Below are positions 18,362 through 27,188 of a stretch of 64,000 nt of DNA, piece after piece. Numbering within the stretch: position 1 is the stretch's first letter; each line of letters begins with the position of its first letter. Source of the stretch: Marinobacter sediminum (GTDB lineage: Bacteria; Pseudomonadota; Gammaproteobacteria; Pseudomonadales; Oleiphilaceae); NCBI RefSeq assembly GCF_023657445.1, contig NZ_JAGTWY010000001.1:1054001-1118000 (forward strand), read 5' to 3'. The translations under genes were made by a program, and so were the position numbers. Under the pieces are notes generated by a model. It worked only from the letters and a program-made list of their open reading frames with translations, searched no databases and was not told the DNA's origin.

Positions 18362-18388
18362 GACTAAACAGCATCCTATGGTTTAGTC
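18362..18388. promoter_or_regulatory. inverted repeat upstream of the nine-gene TonB-like operon
   Basis: A perfect 8-bp inverted repeat, GACTAAAC, 11-base spacer, GTTTAGTC. It is centred about 200 bp upstream of the first gene of the ExbBD/TPR operon, and no run of T follows it, so it reads as an operator rather than a terminator. The arm-to-arm distance of about two helical turns suits a dimeric regulator. The regulator is unknown. The rest of 18331-18584 is AT-richer than the surroundings and shows no gene. Confidence 0.35.
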
Positions 18389-18584
18389 CGCTACTTTCCC
18401 CTCATTTTCATGCCTGCCTTTTCGGTTTGCCTGTCAAATTCCTCGACACTTTTACTTTCCCACTGAACGTTTTTCATTTGGTGATCTGGATACCGTTCTT
18501 GGACGTTACCAAGTGTTACGCTTTCTGCCGGTTTGTTACAAAAGTTTGCCCGAGATGAGAATGGCAGGAGGCGGCAGAAGAGCT

Positions 18585-19133
18585 ATGGTCGGCATACAAC
18601 AATCTGCAAAGCGTCGATTAATCCCATCGCACTGGGCGGGCTGTGGCTGTGTGGCTTTGGTCCTCGTTATCCCGGCAATGGCATCAGCATCTGGTATCGA
18701 TGACGAGATTGAGCAGCTCAGGGCTGCCGTGTCAGACCACTCCGCACAGGTATATGCACTGGAGCAAAAGCTCCTTCATCCAGCGGATACGCGACTGGCA
18801 GTTTTCCTGACACTTGGCACTCGTGATTCGCTGGATCTCGATTCAGTTGAGCTTTTTGTCAATGGCAAGCCTGTGGCGTCACACCTCTATTCAGAACGTG
18901 AGCGGGGCTCTCTGGAAGAAGGCGGGATTCAACAGCTCTTTACCGGAAACCTCCCTAACGGCGCCCATGAGCTAAAAACAATAGTTACCGCGCGTTCCGC
19001 CAATGACCACTTCGTTCGCAGGGAGGCGATCCATCGCTTTCAGAAACAACCGGGGACACTGCGTTTGCAGGTGAGTCTGGATGCTCGCGCTCCGGACTAT
19101 GAACCCCGGGTTTCTTTTGTTGAGTGGAAGTAA
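18585..19133 (+). CDS. secreted small protein, first gene of ExbBD/TPR operon (unknown function)
   Basis: 182 residues from the ATG at 18585; GTG and ATG codons further upstream add a segment without hydrophobic character. A long signal peptide (~1-36, ending ASA|S) is followed by a short coiled coil (DDEIEQLRAAVSDHSAQVYA) and a beta-sandwich-like domain (VELFVNGKPVASHLYS, GGIQQLFTGNLPNGAHELK). The domain resembles an Ig/Fn3-like module. Relatives have sometimes been labelled AraC regulators, but there is no DNA-binding motif here. It ends six bases before the next gene, so it is operonic. A periplasmic role with the TPR proteins is inferred. Confidence 0.7.
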   Translation: MVGIQQSAKRRLIPSHWAGCGCVALVLVIPAMASASGIDDEIEQLRAAVSDHSAQVYALEQKLLHPADTRLAVFLTLGTRDSLDLDSVELFVNGKPVASHLYSERERGSLEEGGIQQLFTGNLPNGAHELKTIVTARSANDHFVRREAIHRFQKQPGTLRLQVSLDARAPDYEPRVSFVEWK

Positions 19134-19139
19134 GCGGCT

Positions 19140-20801
19140 ATGAGGCTCCGTTTCTGGAAATCAGTTTTGTTCAAGGTTGGCGTCCAAAGCGTTGCTCTGT
19201 TGTTAGCCTCAGCGGGGGCTGTCCAGGCTTCGCCTCTGATGCCACAGGAACTGGTAGCAGGACTGACACGCTACGCCCTCGCGACTGGCAACCTGACCCC
19301 CGTAATGGCGTTTTCCGATAGCCTTGAGGGTGAATCCGGTGAATTCCTCCATGCGCGGCTGCTGCTGGAGAGCGGGAAGGTCAGCGAGGGCACTGAGTCG
19401 CTTCGAGAAGTGGCTGAAGGCCAGTATCACAGAGGCCAGGCAGCACTGATTCTGGGGCGGCATCTATCCGGTAGGGGGGAGCCTGAAAAGGCGGAAGAGT
19501 GGTTCCACCTGGCTGCCAGGGCAGGGTTCGGGGAAACCCGGCAACAGGCGTTATACGAGCTGGCCGAGTTGGCTCGATCCAGTGGTGCCACGGACAAGGC
19601 CGGGCAGATCCTGGCCGGTATGGACGAGGGCTACTGGACAGGTGTGGGGTATCTGAACCTCTCCAGCGACTACGCCCGGGAAGACCTGAACCCGGCCCGT
19701 GCTCTTGTGGCACTTCGGGTCGCCCTGGCGATGGCAGAGAGGGATCAAGTAAAAGGCAGGAATGCGGAGCTGAGGAGCCGCCTGCTGGTACGGGCCGGTT
19801 ACCTGGCTTATCAGCACGGTGAATATGAGAAGGCAATTGGCTTTCTGGAGAACGTGTCACTTGAGAGTTTCAGCACGCCTCAGGCTCTCTATTTACATGG
19901 TCTGGCGTTGTCCGAACGGGGAAATCAGCGGGCTGCAATGCAGAGCTGGCACAGGGCGAAAAAGTACCCGCTGGCATACCCGGGTGTTGCCGATGCCTGG
20001 ATTGGAATGGGACGTGGGTATGACCTTTCCGGATATCTGGGGCAGGCAGGGGAAGCATACCTTGCGGCGAATGCTGCTTATGAGAGTGAACGGGTAACGC
20101 TCAGAAAGCTGGCTGACAGAATCGGCGAACAGGGCGCCTACAAAACACTTGTTGAAGACGCCCGTGACTCTGACATCGAATGGTTTCTTGCCGACAGCCG
20201 GACCCTGACGCAGCCGAGAATGGCGTATTTACTCGAGTTCCTTGAGCGACCGGCGGCGCAGGCTGCGGTGAGTCGAGTGGCGGATCTGGTTGCTCTGGGC
20301 CATACCCTGGATCGCCAGGCTAGTGATCTGAAGGTGTTTATCGAGACTCTTGAGCAACAGCTGGAAAGCATTGCAGGAGCCGGGGGACACGTGTCCGCTT
20401 CCGGTCTTCTTCATGAGCAGGAGGTCCTGCAAGCGGGCCTGGAGCAGTTGTCAAAAAGTGCCACGACCGACGCCCAGAGGCGAAAACTGAAAGCGCTGAG
20501 TCAGTCACTGGCGACCACAGCCGGCCGGTTGACCAGTCTCGATGGCCGAGTCGCCGGACGTCCGTCAGAACTCAGCCATCAACTTCAGCAATCCAGGACA
20601 CTCAAAGCGCAGACCGATCAATACCGAACCTCGGTTGATCATCTGACGAACAAAGCCGGAAAAAAACTCGACAGTCTTGCCCTTGAGTATGTGGCTGAGC
20701 AGGACCGGCGGATGGCTTTTGCCCTCGACAAAACCGAGCAGCAGATTGCCCACCTCTACGAATACCTGGCCCTCGAAAACCTGGATGAGGGGAAGCCATG
20801 A
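19140..20801 (+). CDS. periplasmic TPR/helical-repeat protein of the ExbBD operon
   Basis: 553 residues. A signal peptide (~1-30, ending VQA|S) is followed by at least six TPR-like helix pairs between about 60 and 330, for instance AQLILGRHLSGRGEPEKAEEWFHLAAR-type repeats. The C-terminal ~200 residues are Gln/Leu/Ser-rich and predicted coiled coil. No enzymatic motif is visible. It should be a soluble periplasmic scaffold. Its stop overlaps the start of the next, larger TPR gene (ATGA), so the two products are made together. Confidence 0.75.
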   Translation: MRLRFWKSVLFKVGVQSVALLLASAGAVQASPLMPQELVAGLTRYALATGNLTPVMAFSDSLEGESGEFLHARLLLESGKVSEGTESLREVAEGQYHRGQAALILGRHLSGRGEPEKAEEWFHLAARAGFGETRQQALYELAELARSSGATDKAGQILAGMDEGYWTGVGYLNLSSDYAREDLNPARALVALRVALAMAERDQVKGRNAELRSRLLVRAGYLAYQHGEYEKAIGFLENVSLESFSTPQALYLHGLALSERGNQRAAMQSWHRAKKYPLAYPGVADAWIGMGRGYDLSGYLGQAGEAYLAANAAYESERVTLRKLADRIGEQGAYKTLVEDARDSDIEWFLADSRTLTQPRMAYLLEFLERPAAQAAVSRVADLVALGHTLDRQASDLKVFIETLEQQLESIAGAGGHVSASGLLHEQEVLQAGLEQLSKSATTDAQRRKLKALSQSLATTAGRLTSLDGRVAGRPSELSHQLQQSRTLKAQTDQYRTSVDHLTNKAGKKLDSLALEYVAEQDRRMAFALDKTEQQIAHLYEYLALENLDEGKP

Positions 20802-23605
20802 ATCGCCTGGTTGTCGGATTCATCTGCGCATTGTCTCTGGTTAATCAGGCTTTGGCTCAAGAAACATTCCGTGTTGAGTTGGGGCGTGATGGAGAAACCA
20901 TCGGTGATATGCGCCCGGTTTTTCTCAAGTTTGAGTCGCGTCCGTTGCCCGCTATTTCGCCTGCTGAGGTTGCCCGGCGCTATCAGCGTCTGTTCAGAAC
21001 TTCTGATGAGCCTGAGGTCCGGGTGGACGCCCTCAATCGTCTGACCAACATCCGGGATCAGTCGGGGCAGGACATTGGATTCTCGGTCGCAGAAGAGGAA
21101 GGCATATACCATCAGGTGATCGACAGTTACGAATCGATTCTCGCTCGTGGTTCTTTCAGCGGAAGGCTGGACGAATTGCTCTACCAGATGGCGAAGGCTC
21201 ACGCACTGACCGGACAGACTGAGGCGTCGATCGACCGGCTCAGGCAACTGGTAGGGCTCTATCCAAAATCGGCCTTTGTTCCGGAGGCCCGGTTCCGGAT
21301 TGCCGAGTCAGCTTTTTCGGCCGGTGAGTTCGCAGAGGCGGAATCCGGATATCAGGCGCTGATCGGCTCGGAAGGCATTGACGGCCTGGAAGCCAAGGCG
21401 CGCTACATGCTGGGCTGGAGCCAGTTCAAACAGGGGGCCCCAGCCTGGGACCGTGCCGGTAAGACGTTTCTTTCCGTTCTCGACGAGTTCCTGCCAACGC
21501 AGGAAAGTCTTGCCGACGTGAATGAGTCCAATGTCGATGCGATTGACGATACCTTCCGGGTCCTCGCGTTGATGGCGGCCCGGCGCAATGGTGCCGAAAC
21601 CCTCCTGTCCTGGCTTGGCGATGCGCCTGCGCGGCATTGGGAGTACCTTGTTTTCGACAGGCTGGCTGACTACTACGCGATCAATGGAGAATTTAATGCG
21701 AGTGTCGCGGTCAACCGTGCTTTTGTTCGCTATGCGCCAGGGCATTCCGAAAACCCGGGGTTCATGGCCCAGATTGCTGATGTCTGGAGCCGGGCAGGGT
21801 CGCAAGACCAACTTCGGGGAGCGAAGGCGGACTATATCGCAATGTTCGGAAGCGCCAGCGAATATGCTGTCCTTGACGAATCTGACCAGGCGCGTTGGCA
21901 ACTGTTCAGCCGGCAGTTGGGCGATTACCACTACAATCGGGCGTTTATTGCCTCTGAACAGGGCAGTCGCAGCTCGGCCGTCAATGCCTTTTCGCTGGCG
22001 GGTGATTATTATGAGGCTCTGGCAGAGCGCCTGGAAAAGGACGGTGCCGTGCTGCGCCTGGCGGGTGATGCCCGACTGCAAGCTGGGCAGTATGGAGCAG
22101 CGTTGGCGGATTTCAGGTCGGCTGCCTACGAAACTGACGAGTATTCAGAGGCTTCAGATGCCGGGTGGGCCGCCGTTGCCCTGCTTCGTGACGGGGTTGA
22201 TGGCGCTAAACAGAAGGAGGGGTTTGCACCGGATTTGACGGCGTTCTCGACCGAGGCTGACCGTTTCGCCAGCCGATTCCCTGAAGATACTCGCCTGCCG
22301 GGTTTGATGGCAGACCTTGCGACCCGATGGTTCTCTTCAGATAACGGAGCCCTTGCTCTGGAGTATGGTCAAAAAGCGATTGGGAATGATCGGGCCTCAT
22401 CGTCTGAGCGGTATGCTGGCTGGATCGTGACGGCCAAAGTCAGGCAACGCCGGGGAGAGTTCGGATTGGCAGAACGTGCCTGGAAACAGGCACTGGACTT
22501 TATTGAAACAGGAACCGTTGAGGACCTGGAATCCGATGCGAAAGACTCCGTCCTGCAGCAGCTCGCGACCGTTATTTACCGACAGGGTGAGCAGGATGCG
22601 GAAGCCGGTAGAGTCGACGCATCTGTAAGTCATTTCCGAAGAATAGAAGCGGTACTTCCCGGCTCAGCCATTGCTGTTCAGGGGCGCTTTGATGCTGCCA
22701 ACACTCTTCTGAAAGCATCCGAGCTGGTTGCAGCCATCGACGAATTAAAACAATTCCGTAATGACTTTCCGGAGCATCCGCTTACTGGCAGGGTCAGTGA
22801 CAAACTGGTTTATGCCTATGTTTCCTCTGCCCAGCCGGTTCGTGCAGCTTCTGAACTTCTGAATGCATCCATCGGTGCTGCTGATCCCTGGCCGGCCCGG
22901 CTCAGGGCTGCGGCACTGTTCCATCAAACGGGTGAAATCAAGAGACGTAACCAGCTTTATCTGGACTATCTCGCTACCAATCCTGTCCCACAAACTGCCG
23001 AGCAGCACATCCGGTTGCAGACCATGCGCCACCGTTTGGTCGAATCTGATAACGAACCTGCGAGCTGGCGCAAGGCTCTGGTCGCCAGCGAGCTTGCCAG
23101 TCAATGGCATTCCGAACACACGCTCTCCTGGGCTGCACGGAATTCGCTCGCGCTGGGAGCGAGGGCAGCAGCAACCTTTAGCAGTGTGGAGTTAATCCAG
23201 CCCCTGAATGAATCCCTGGATCGGAAGCAGAAGGCTCTCGAGACAGCCCGGCAGAGATTCCTGGACGCTGAAACCCTGGGCGGGGAAGCGGTCCGCTCTG
23301 AGTCCCTGTACCGTCGTGCCGAGCTCTATCGGTTGCTCGCTCGCGACCTGATGACGTCGTCTGTACCGGGGGACCTTAACGAGCTTGAACGTATGCAGTA
23401 TCAGATGTTGCTTGAAGAAGAGGCCTTTCCATTTGAGGAAAAGGCAATCCGATTACATTCAGAGAATCACCGGCGCATTACGTCTCAGGGATTTGACGCC
23501 TGGGTCAGTAAGAGTCTGGCAGTTTTGGCGGAGCTCAATCCCGGCCGTTACAACCGTTCGGTCCGCTGGATGAGCTGGAATAGGGAGGCCAACGATGGTG
23601 CCTGA
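20798..23605 (+). CDS. large periplasmic TPR protein of the ExbBD operon
   Basis: 935 residues with a signal peptide (~1-20, ending ALA|Q). Almost the entire length is helical repeats: segments such as YQMAKAHALTGQTEASIDRL (~129-148) and ARFRIAESAFSAGEFAEAES (~165-184) are TPR-like pairs, and similar units recur to about 850. This is the largest product in the operon and probably the main protein-protein platform between inner-membrane motor and outer envelope. No catalytic residues were recognised. It overlaps the following lipoprotein gene by 11 bases. Confidence 0.78.
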   Translation: MNRLVVGFICALSLVNQALAQETFRVELGRDGETIGDMRPVFLKFESRPLPAISPAEVARRYQRLFRTSDEPEVRVDALNRLTNIRDQSGQDIGFSVAEEEGIYHQVIDSYESILARGSFSGRLDELLYQMAKAHALTGQTEASIDRLRQLVGLYPKSAFVPEARFRIAESAFSAGEFAEAESGYQALIGSEGIDGLEAKARYMLGWSQFKQGAPAWDRAGKTFLSVLDEFLPTQESLADVNESNVDAIDDTFRVLALMAARRNGAETLLSWLGDAPARHWEYLVFDRLADYYAINGEFNASVAVNRAFVRYAPGHSENPGFMAQIADVWSRAGSQDQLRGAKADYIAMFGSASEYAVLDESDQARWQLFSRQLGDYHYNRAFIASEQGSRSSAVNAFSLAGDYYEALAERLEKDGAVLRLAGDARLQAGQYGAALADFRSAAYETDEYSEASDAGWAAVALLRDGVDGAKQKEGFAPDLTAFSTEADRFASRFPEDTRLPGLMADLATRWFSSDNGALALEYGQKAIGNDRASSSERYAGWIVTAKVRQRRGEFGLAERAWKQALDFIETGTVEDLESDAKDSVLQQLATVIYRQGEQDAEAGRVDASVSHFRRIEAVLPGSAIAVQGRFDAANTLLKASELVAAIDELKQFRNDFPEHPLTGRVSDKLVYAYVSSAQPVRAASELLNASIGAADPWPARLRAAALFHQTGEIKRRNQLYLDYLATNPVPQTAEQHIRLQTMRHRLVESDNEPASWRKALVASELASQWHSEHTLSWAARNSLALGARAAATFSSVELIQPLNESLDRKQKALETARQRFLDAETLGGEAVRSESLYRRAELYRLLARDLMTSSVPGDLNELERMQYQMLLEEEAFPFEEKAIRLHSENHRRITSQGFDAWVSKSLAVLAELNPGRYNRSVRWMSWNREANDGA

Positions 23606-24074
23606 GACATCACTCATCCGTTATGTGTTGGTAATTGTTGTTCTGGCTGGTTTGGCCGGGTGTTCGGCTCCCGCAGTCAAGAAACCCGAACCAACACCTA
23701 CGAACCCGGAAGTGGCAATGAAATACGCCCTTGAAGGCAAGCGGGCCTATGAGCAGGGTCGCAATATGGCCGCCGTAGAGGCCTGGCATCAGGCATTTGA
23801 GCTGAATCCGGAAGATGCAGTCACCGTGAACAACCTCGCCTTACTCCTTAAGGAAGAACATCGCTTTGAAGAAGCCGTGCGTTTATTGGAAGCCGGTTTG
23901 CAGTATTCGCCCGACGTTGCCCAGCTGCATTACAACCTTGCGGTGATTGCCGAGCTTTATTTGCTGGATCTTGAGAAGGCACTGGTGCACTACGAGGAAT
24001 ACCGGGAGATTAGTGGTGCCGGGGATAAAACCGTGGCGGGCTGGATTGCGGACCTGCAGCGGAGGCTGGATTAA
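23595..24074 (+). CDS. TPR lipoprotein of the ExbBD operon
   Basis: 159 residues. The lipobox LAGC puts the acylated Cys at position 23, with Ser at +2, so outer-membrane sorting is expected. A short Pro-rich stretch leads to two to three canonical TPR units (~45-140: YALEGKRAYEQGRNMAAVEA and NPEDAVTVNNLALLLKEE). The start ATG has a strong GGGAGG seven bases upstream, inside the previous gene. It resembles PilF-type TPR lipoproteins and may be the outer-membrane anchor or assembly factor for the system. Confidence 0.8.
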   Translation: MVPETSLIRYVLVIVVLAGLAGCSAPAVKKPEPTPTNPEVAMKYALEGKRAYEQGRNMAAVEAWHQAFELNPEDAVTVNNLALLLKEEHRFEEAVRLLEAGLQYSPDVAQLHYNLAVIAELYLLDLEKALVHYEEYREISGAGDKTVAGWIADLQRRLD

Positions 24075-24440
24075 ATGAATTTGGTCGCACGCCTTTATGG
24101 ACCGTTCCGGCGAAGCCCGGAGTTGTTTTTGGCAGCCTTCGTTCTGGCTTTCCTAACCTTGAGTGTTCGTTCTGAGCCAGCACCAGAATCATCGTCTGTG
24201 CGCCTGGAAGTTGAAGGTATTTCCGCCAGTATCGGCGAAGACGATCCAAGGGTGCTTTATATTCTGCCATGGCAGGCCCCCAGCTTGCCGCGCAGGCCAA
24301 GAGCCAACCTTGATGACAAGGTGCCGCAACTGGTGCAGCCGATAGCCCCGAGGGCGCTGGAGCGTCATCGGCTGTTCCGTCAAACCCTGAACCCTTTAGT
24401 TCTGAGTCCGGAAATGGATTCAGCCGTGACAGTGCAGTAA
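24075..24440 (+). CDS. small envelope protein of the ExbBD operon, unknown function
   Basis: 121 residues. An N-terminal hydrophobic segment (~14-30, LFLAAFVLAFLTLSV) acts as signal peptide or anchor. The remainder (~35-121) is short, Arg- and Pro-rich, with no known domain. It abuts the upstream gene directly (TAAATG) and lies 15 bp before the ExbB-like gene. The position suggests a periplasmic linker or motor regulator. I do not recognise the family. Confidence 0.7.
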   Translation: MNLVARLYGPFRRSPELFLAAFVLAFLTLSVRSEPAPESSSVRLEVEGISASIGEDDPRVLYILPWQAPSLPRRPRANLDDKVPQLVQPIAPRALERHRLFRQTLNPLVLSPEMDSAVTVQ

Positions 24441-24455
24441 AAACGGAGAGTAAGC

Positions 24456-25103
24456 ATGCTGGATACAATGGTACGGTTTTTCCAGGAAGGTGGGCCCTTC
24501 ATGTACCCCATCGCCGTGGTCCTTGCGATCGGATTGGCAATAACCCTCGAGCGCTTTTTCTATCTTGCAGCGGTTCGGCACCGAAACCGCACCGCGTTTG
24601 AGAAAGGGATTTTACCGCTCTTGCAGAGAAGGGATTATCGGCAGGCAATGAAAGCCGCCAGTAACTCGGACAGTGCCATCGCCTCCATCATGGGTGCCGG
24701 AATTGGTCGACTCCTTAATAACAGTCGCCGGGAAGACATTGAGTATGCAATGGAGGAGGGCCTGATGGAGGTGCTTCCCCGGCTGGAAAAACGCACGCAG
24801 TACTTGGCCACGCTCGCCAATATTGCAACGTTGCTAGGACTGCTGGGCACCATTATCGGTCTGATTTCTGCCTTCACCGCAGTTGCGGCGGCTGACCCTT
24901 CCCAGAAGGCCAGCCTGCTTTCCGAAAGCATTTCTGTGGCCATGAACACTACCGCCTTCGGCTTGATGTCGGCGATCCCTATGCTGATGTTTCACGCAGT
25001 CCTGCAAACCCGCACCAACGAAATCGTGGACAGCTTCGAAATGGCGGGCGTGAAGTTACTCAATATAGTTTCTGACCCGACGAATCAGAGCGCAGCAGCG
25101 TGA
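24456..25103 (+). CDS. MotA/TolQ/ExbB-family proton-channel protein
   Basis: 215 residues with three membrane helices (about 14-36, 113-139 and 163-183) and a cytoplasmic loop between the first two. The TM2 block LLGLLGTIIGLISAF and the TM3 block MNTTAFGLMSAIPML carry the small and Thr residues that line the ion path in ExbB/TolQ. It should form the pentameric stator around an ExbD dimer in the inner membrane. It lies 41 bp upstream of the first ExbD gene. Confidence 0.93.
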   Translation: MLDTMVRFFQEGGPFMYPIAVVLAIGLAITLERFFYLAAVRHRNRTAFEKGILPLLQRRDYRQAMKAASNSDSAIASIMGAGIGRLLNNSRREDIEYAMEEGLMEVLPRLEKRTQYLATLANIATLLGLLGTIIGLISAFTAVAAADPSQKASLLSESISVAMNTTAFGLMSAIPMLMFHAVLQTRTNEIVDSFEMAGVKLLNIVSDPTNQSAAA

Positions 25104-25144
25104 TAACGCCCGTTGAAACTGGAAAAGCTGCTGAGTGAGGTTGC

Positions 25145-25675
25145 ATGAGACGCCGACATCGAAAATCCAGCCGTTCCCCCGAACTGGACATTACAGCCTT
25201 TATGAATCTGATGATTGTGCTGGTGCCGGTTTTGCTTCTGGGAATGGTGTTCAGCCAGGTGCGCACAATTGAGCTTAACTTTCCTGGCATGGAGGCAGGA
25301 GAGGCTCCGGCCTCTGAGGAACTGAATCTGATCGTGACCCTGATACCGGCAGGGATTGAGGTGGCTGACAGTAACCGCGGCGTTATCCGGGTTTTACCGG
25401 TTAATGGCGCCGAACAGGACTTTGAGAGCCTCAGGACTGTGCTCAAACAGATCAAAAAACGTGTGCCGGATAAGACCGACGTCACCCTCGAGGTCGGGCC
25501 GGATATCGACTACCAGACCCTGGTAAAGGCCATGGACACGGTTCGCTCTTATCCGGCGGTGGTTGCTGCAAGCGTGGTTGAGGGGGAGTTGTTTCCGGAT
25601 GTGTCACTGATGGATGCGCCGGAGGATCGCCCTTTGGCTGCTGTGAATCCGGCGCATAACCGGGAGGGCGCATGA
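25145..25675 (+). CDS. ExbD/TolR-family protein 1, membrane Asp replaced by Asn
   Basis: 176 residues. A short basic cytoplasmic tail is followed by one membrane helix (~14-36) and a periplasmic domain of ExbD type. Aligning LDITAFMNLMIVL with E. coli ExbD INVTPFIDVMLVL places Asn21 where ExbD has the essential proton-carrying Asp25 (codon 25205-25207, AAT). The protein may therefore not relay protons itself. The stop overlaps the start of the second ExbD gene (ATGA), suggesting that the two make a heterodimer. Confidence 0.9.
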   Translation: MRRRHRKSSRSPELDITAFMNLMIVLVPVLLLGMVFSQVRTIELNFPGMEAGEAPASEELNLIVTLIPAGIEVADSNRGVIRVLPVNGAEQDFESLRTVLKQIKKRVPDKTDVTLEVGPDIDYQTLVKAMDTVRSYPAVVAASVVEGELFPDVSLMDAPEDRPLAAVNPAHNREGA

Positions 25676-26160
25676 AAAAGTCGCGGAGAGCCCGGAGAGT
25701 TCAACGGCATTATGGCCGAATGCACAGGACCGGTGGCCTGAATCTGGTTTCGCTAATGGATATCTTCACCATCCTGGTGTTCTTCCTGATGGTTAACTCT
25801 TCTGATGTAAAGGTAATGCAGAATACCGCGGATGTGCCCTTGCCGAAGTCCACATCTGAAAACGAAGCCGTGGAGAATCTGACGGTTCAGGTGAATGGCG
25901 GATCAATCCTGGTTCAGGGTCGTGAAGTCGCCCGTATTGAAGGTATCGAGGTGGGCGATTCCCATATTGCGGGTTTGTCTGATGAGCTTGCCTATCGCAG
26001 AGCCCGTCGGTCCGGGGTTCCGGAGCAGGGACTCGAAATCACCATCATGGCGGGCCGTGATACGGATTACCGGTTGTTGCGCAAGATTATGCAAACCTGT
26101 GTAGACGAGCAGTTCCGTCAGGTTCGGCTTGCGGTCGAGGCGGAGGTGCGTAATGGCTGA
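25672..26160 (+). CDS. ExbD/TolR-family protein 2, membrane Asp retained
   Basis: 162 residues. A longer, very basic N-terminal tail (eight Arg/Lys in the first 12 residues) precedes the membrane helix, which keeps the proton-relay Asp: LVSLMDIFTILVFFL with Asp30 (codon 25759-25761). A periplasmic ExbD-like domain follows from about 50. With ExbD 1 it probably forms the rotor or dimer inside the ExbB pentamer, supplying the only protonatable residue at this position. It overlaps the transducer gene by eight bases. Confidence 0.92.
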   Translation: MKKSRRARRVQRHYGRMHRTGGLNLVSLMDIFTILVFFLMVNSSDVKVMQNTADVPLPKSTSENEAVENLTVQVNGGSILVQGREVARIEGIEVGDSHIAGLSDELAYRRARRSGVPEQGLEITIMAGRDTDYRLLRKIMQTCVDEQFRQVRLAVEAEVRNG

Positions 26161-27139
26161 ACCCCAAAAGGAAATGGGGGCGTCACCCGGTTTACCCTGG
26201 AGCGCAGACGCCGGAGAAAGGCGTCGGTTTGGCGTGATTCTCGGGTTAACCCTCATCGTTTTTGTGCCACCCGCGTTCCTCATTCCGACACTTGAGGTGC
26301 CCGAAATTGAACGCTCGGAGGCTGAAAAGGTCCCGCCACAGCTTGCGCGTTTGATTGAGCGGCCCAAACCTCCGGCGCAGCCTGAGAAAATACAGCCGGG
26401 GCGGGAACCAGAACCAAAACCGGAACCGGAAGCGGAACCGGAACCTGAAGTAACAACGCCTTCCCCTGATTTGCCTGAGCCCCAACTGGCTCAGCCGGAG
26501 CAAGATCCCGAACCTGTTCAGAACGCACCTGAACGACAGACTGTTGAGCAGGCTCGTGAAAAGGCGTCCAGTTCAGGCCTGCTGGCGATGAAAGACCGGT
26601 TGGCGTCCTTGAGGGCATCCAAGCCAGCACCAGCCAAGCGCTTACAGGCAAATGCTGGTGCCGAGGGACTTTCTGGAGACCCGGTTGTTACAGAGTCCGA
26701 GACTGCATTGCAGGGTAGTGGAGGGGTTGAGGATGCTGACGCCCCCCGTGCCCGGGTAGCGGTCGACAGCCATCAGGTGAAGCAGGTTAAACCCACATCA
26801 GAGCCGGTCCGGAAGGTTGCCGGGGCAAAGGCTCCGAAGCCGTCGGCCGGAGAGAGGGCGATGAGCAACATTCGCAAAGTCTTTGCCACACAGAAAACAG
26901 CTCTCTACTCGCTATACCGCCGTGAATTGCGCCAGGATCCGACGCTGGCGGGCAAAGTCTTGCTGGAGCTTGTTATTGAACCGGATGGTTCGGTCTCGGC
27001 CTGTGATGTCGTCAATTCGGAGCTGGAGAATCCGGCCCTGGAACGTCGAATTGCCATGAGGGTTCGGCTGTTCAATTTTGGCTCTGACAATGTTGAAGCC
27101 AGGAAGGTCCGTTTCCCGGTGGATTTCCTCCCCGGTTAG
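26153..27139 (+). CDS. TonB-like energy transducer (AgmX/PglI C-terminal domain)
   Basis: 328 residues from the ATG at 26153, which has GGAGG six bases upstream; an earlier in-frame start at 26129 lacks this. A membrane helix at ~28-46 is followed by a long Pro/Glu-rich periplasmic linker with repeated PEP units (~60-150). A C-terminal domain (~240-328) reads KVLLELVIEPDGSVSACDVVNSEL, close to the AgmX/PglI and TonB C-terminal fold. This is the layout of TonB. It closes the nine-gene operon and presumably carries motor force to an outer partner. Confidence 0.87.
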   Translation: MAEPQKEMGASPGLPWSADAGERRRFGVILGLTLIVFVPPAFLIPTLEVPEIERSEAEKVPPQLARLIERPKPPAQPEKIQPGREPEPKPEPEAEPEPEVTTPSPDLPEPQLAQPEQDPEPVQNAPERQTVEQAREKASSSGLLAMKDRLASLRASKPAPAKRLQANAGAEGLSGDPVVTESETALQGSGGVEDADAPRARVAVDSHQVKQVKPTSEPVRKVAGAKAPKPSAGERAMSNIRKVFATQKTALYSLYRRELRQDPTLAGKVLLELVIEPDGSVSACDVVNSELENPALERRIAMRVRLFNFGSDNVEARKVRFPVDFLPG

Positions 27140-27148
27140 AGCCGGGGA
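27129..27148. terminator. weak hairpin at end of transducer operon
   Basis: TCCCCGG/CCGGGGA with a 6-base loop overlaps the transducer stop codon, in the 49-bp gap between convergent genes. It has a strong GC stem but no run of T on either strand, so it is at best a rho-assisted or 3'-stabilising structure. Confidence 0.35.
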
Positions 27149-27188
27149 AGATGCTGAGGCTGTTCCAGTTTACCCTGCAAGTCGGGTA

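Noticed and set aside
18513..18584. Longer N-terminus (GTG at 18513) for the first gene of the ExbBD operon
   Set aside because: It would put 24 non-hydrophobic residues before the signal peptide; the ATG at 18585 gives a normal export signal.
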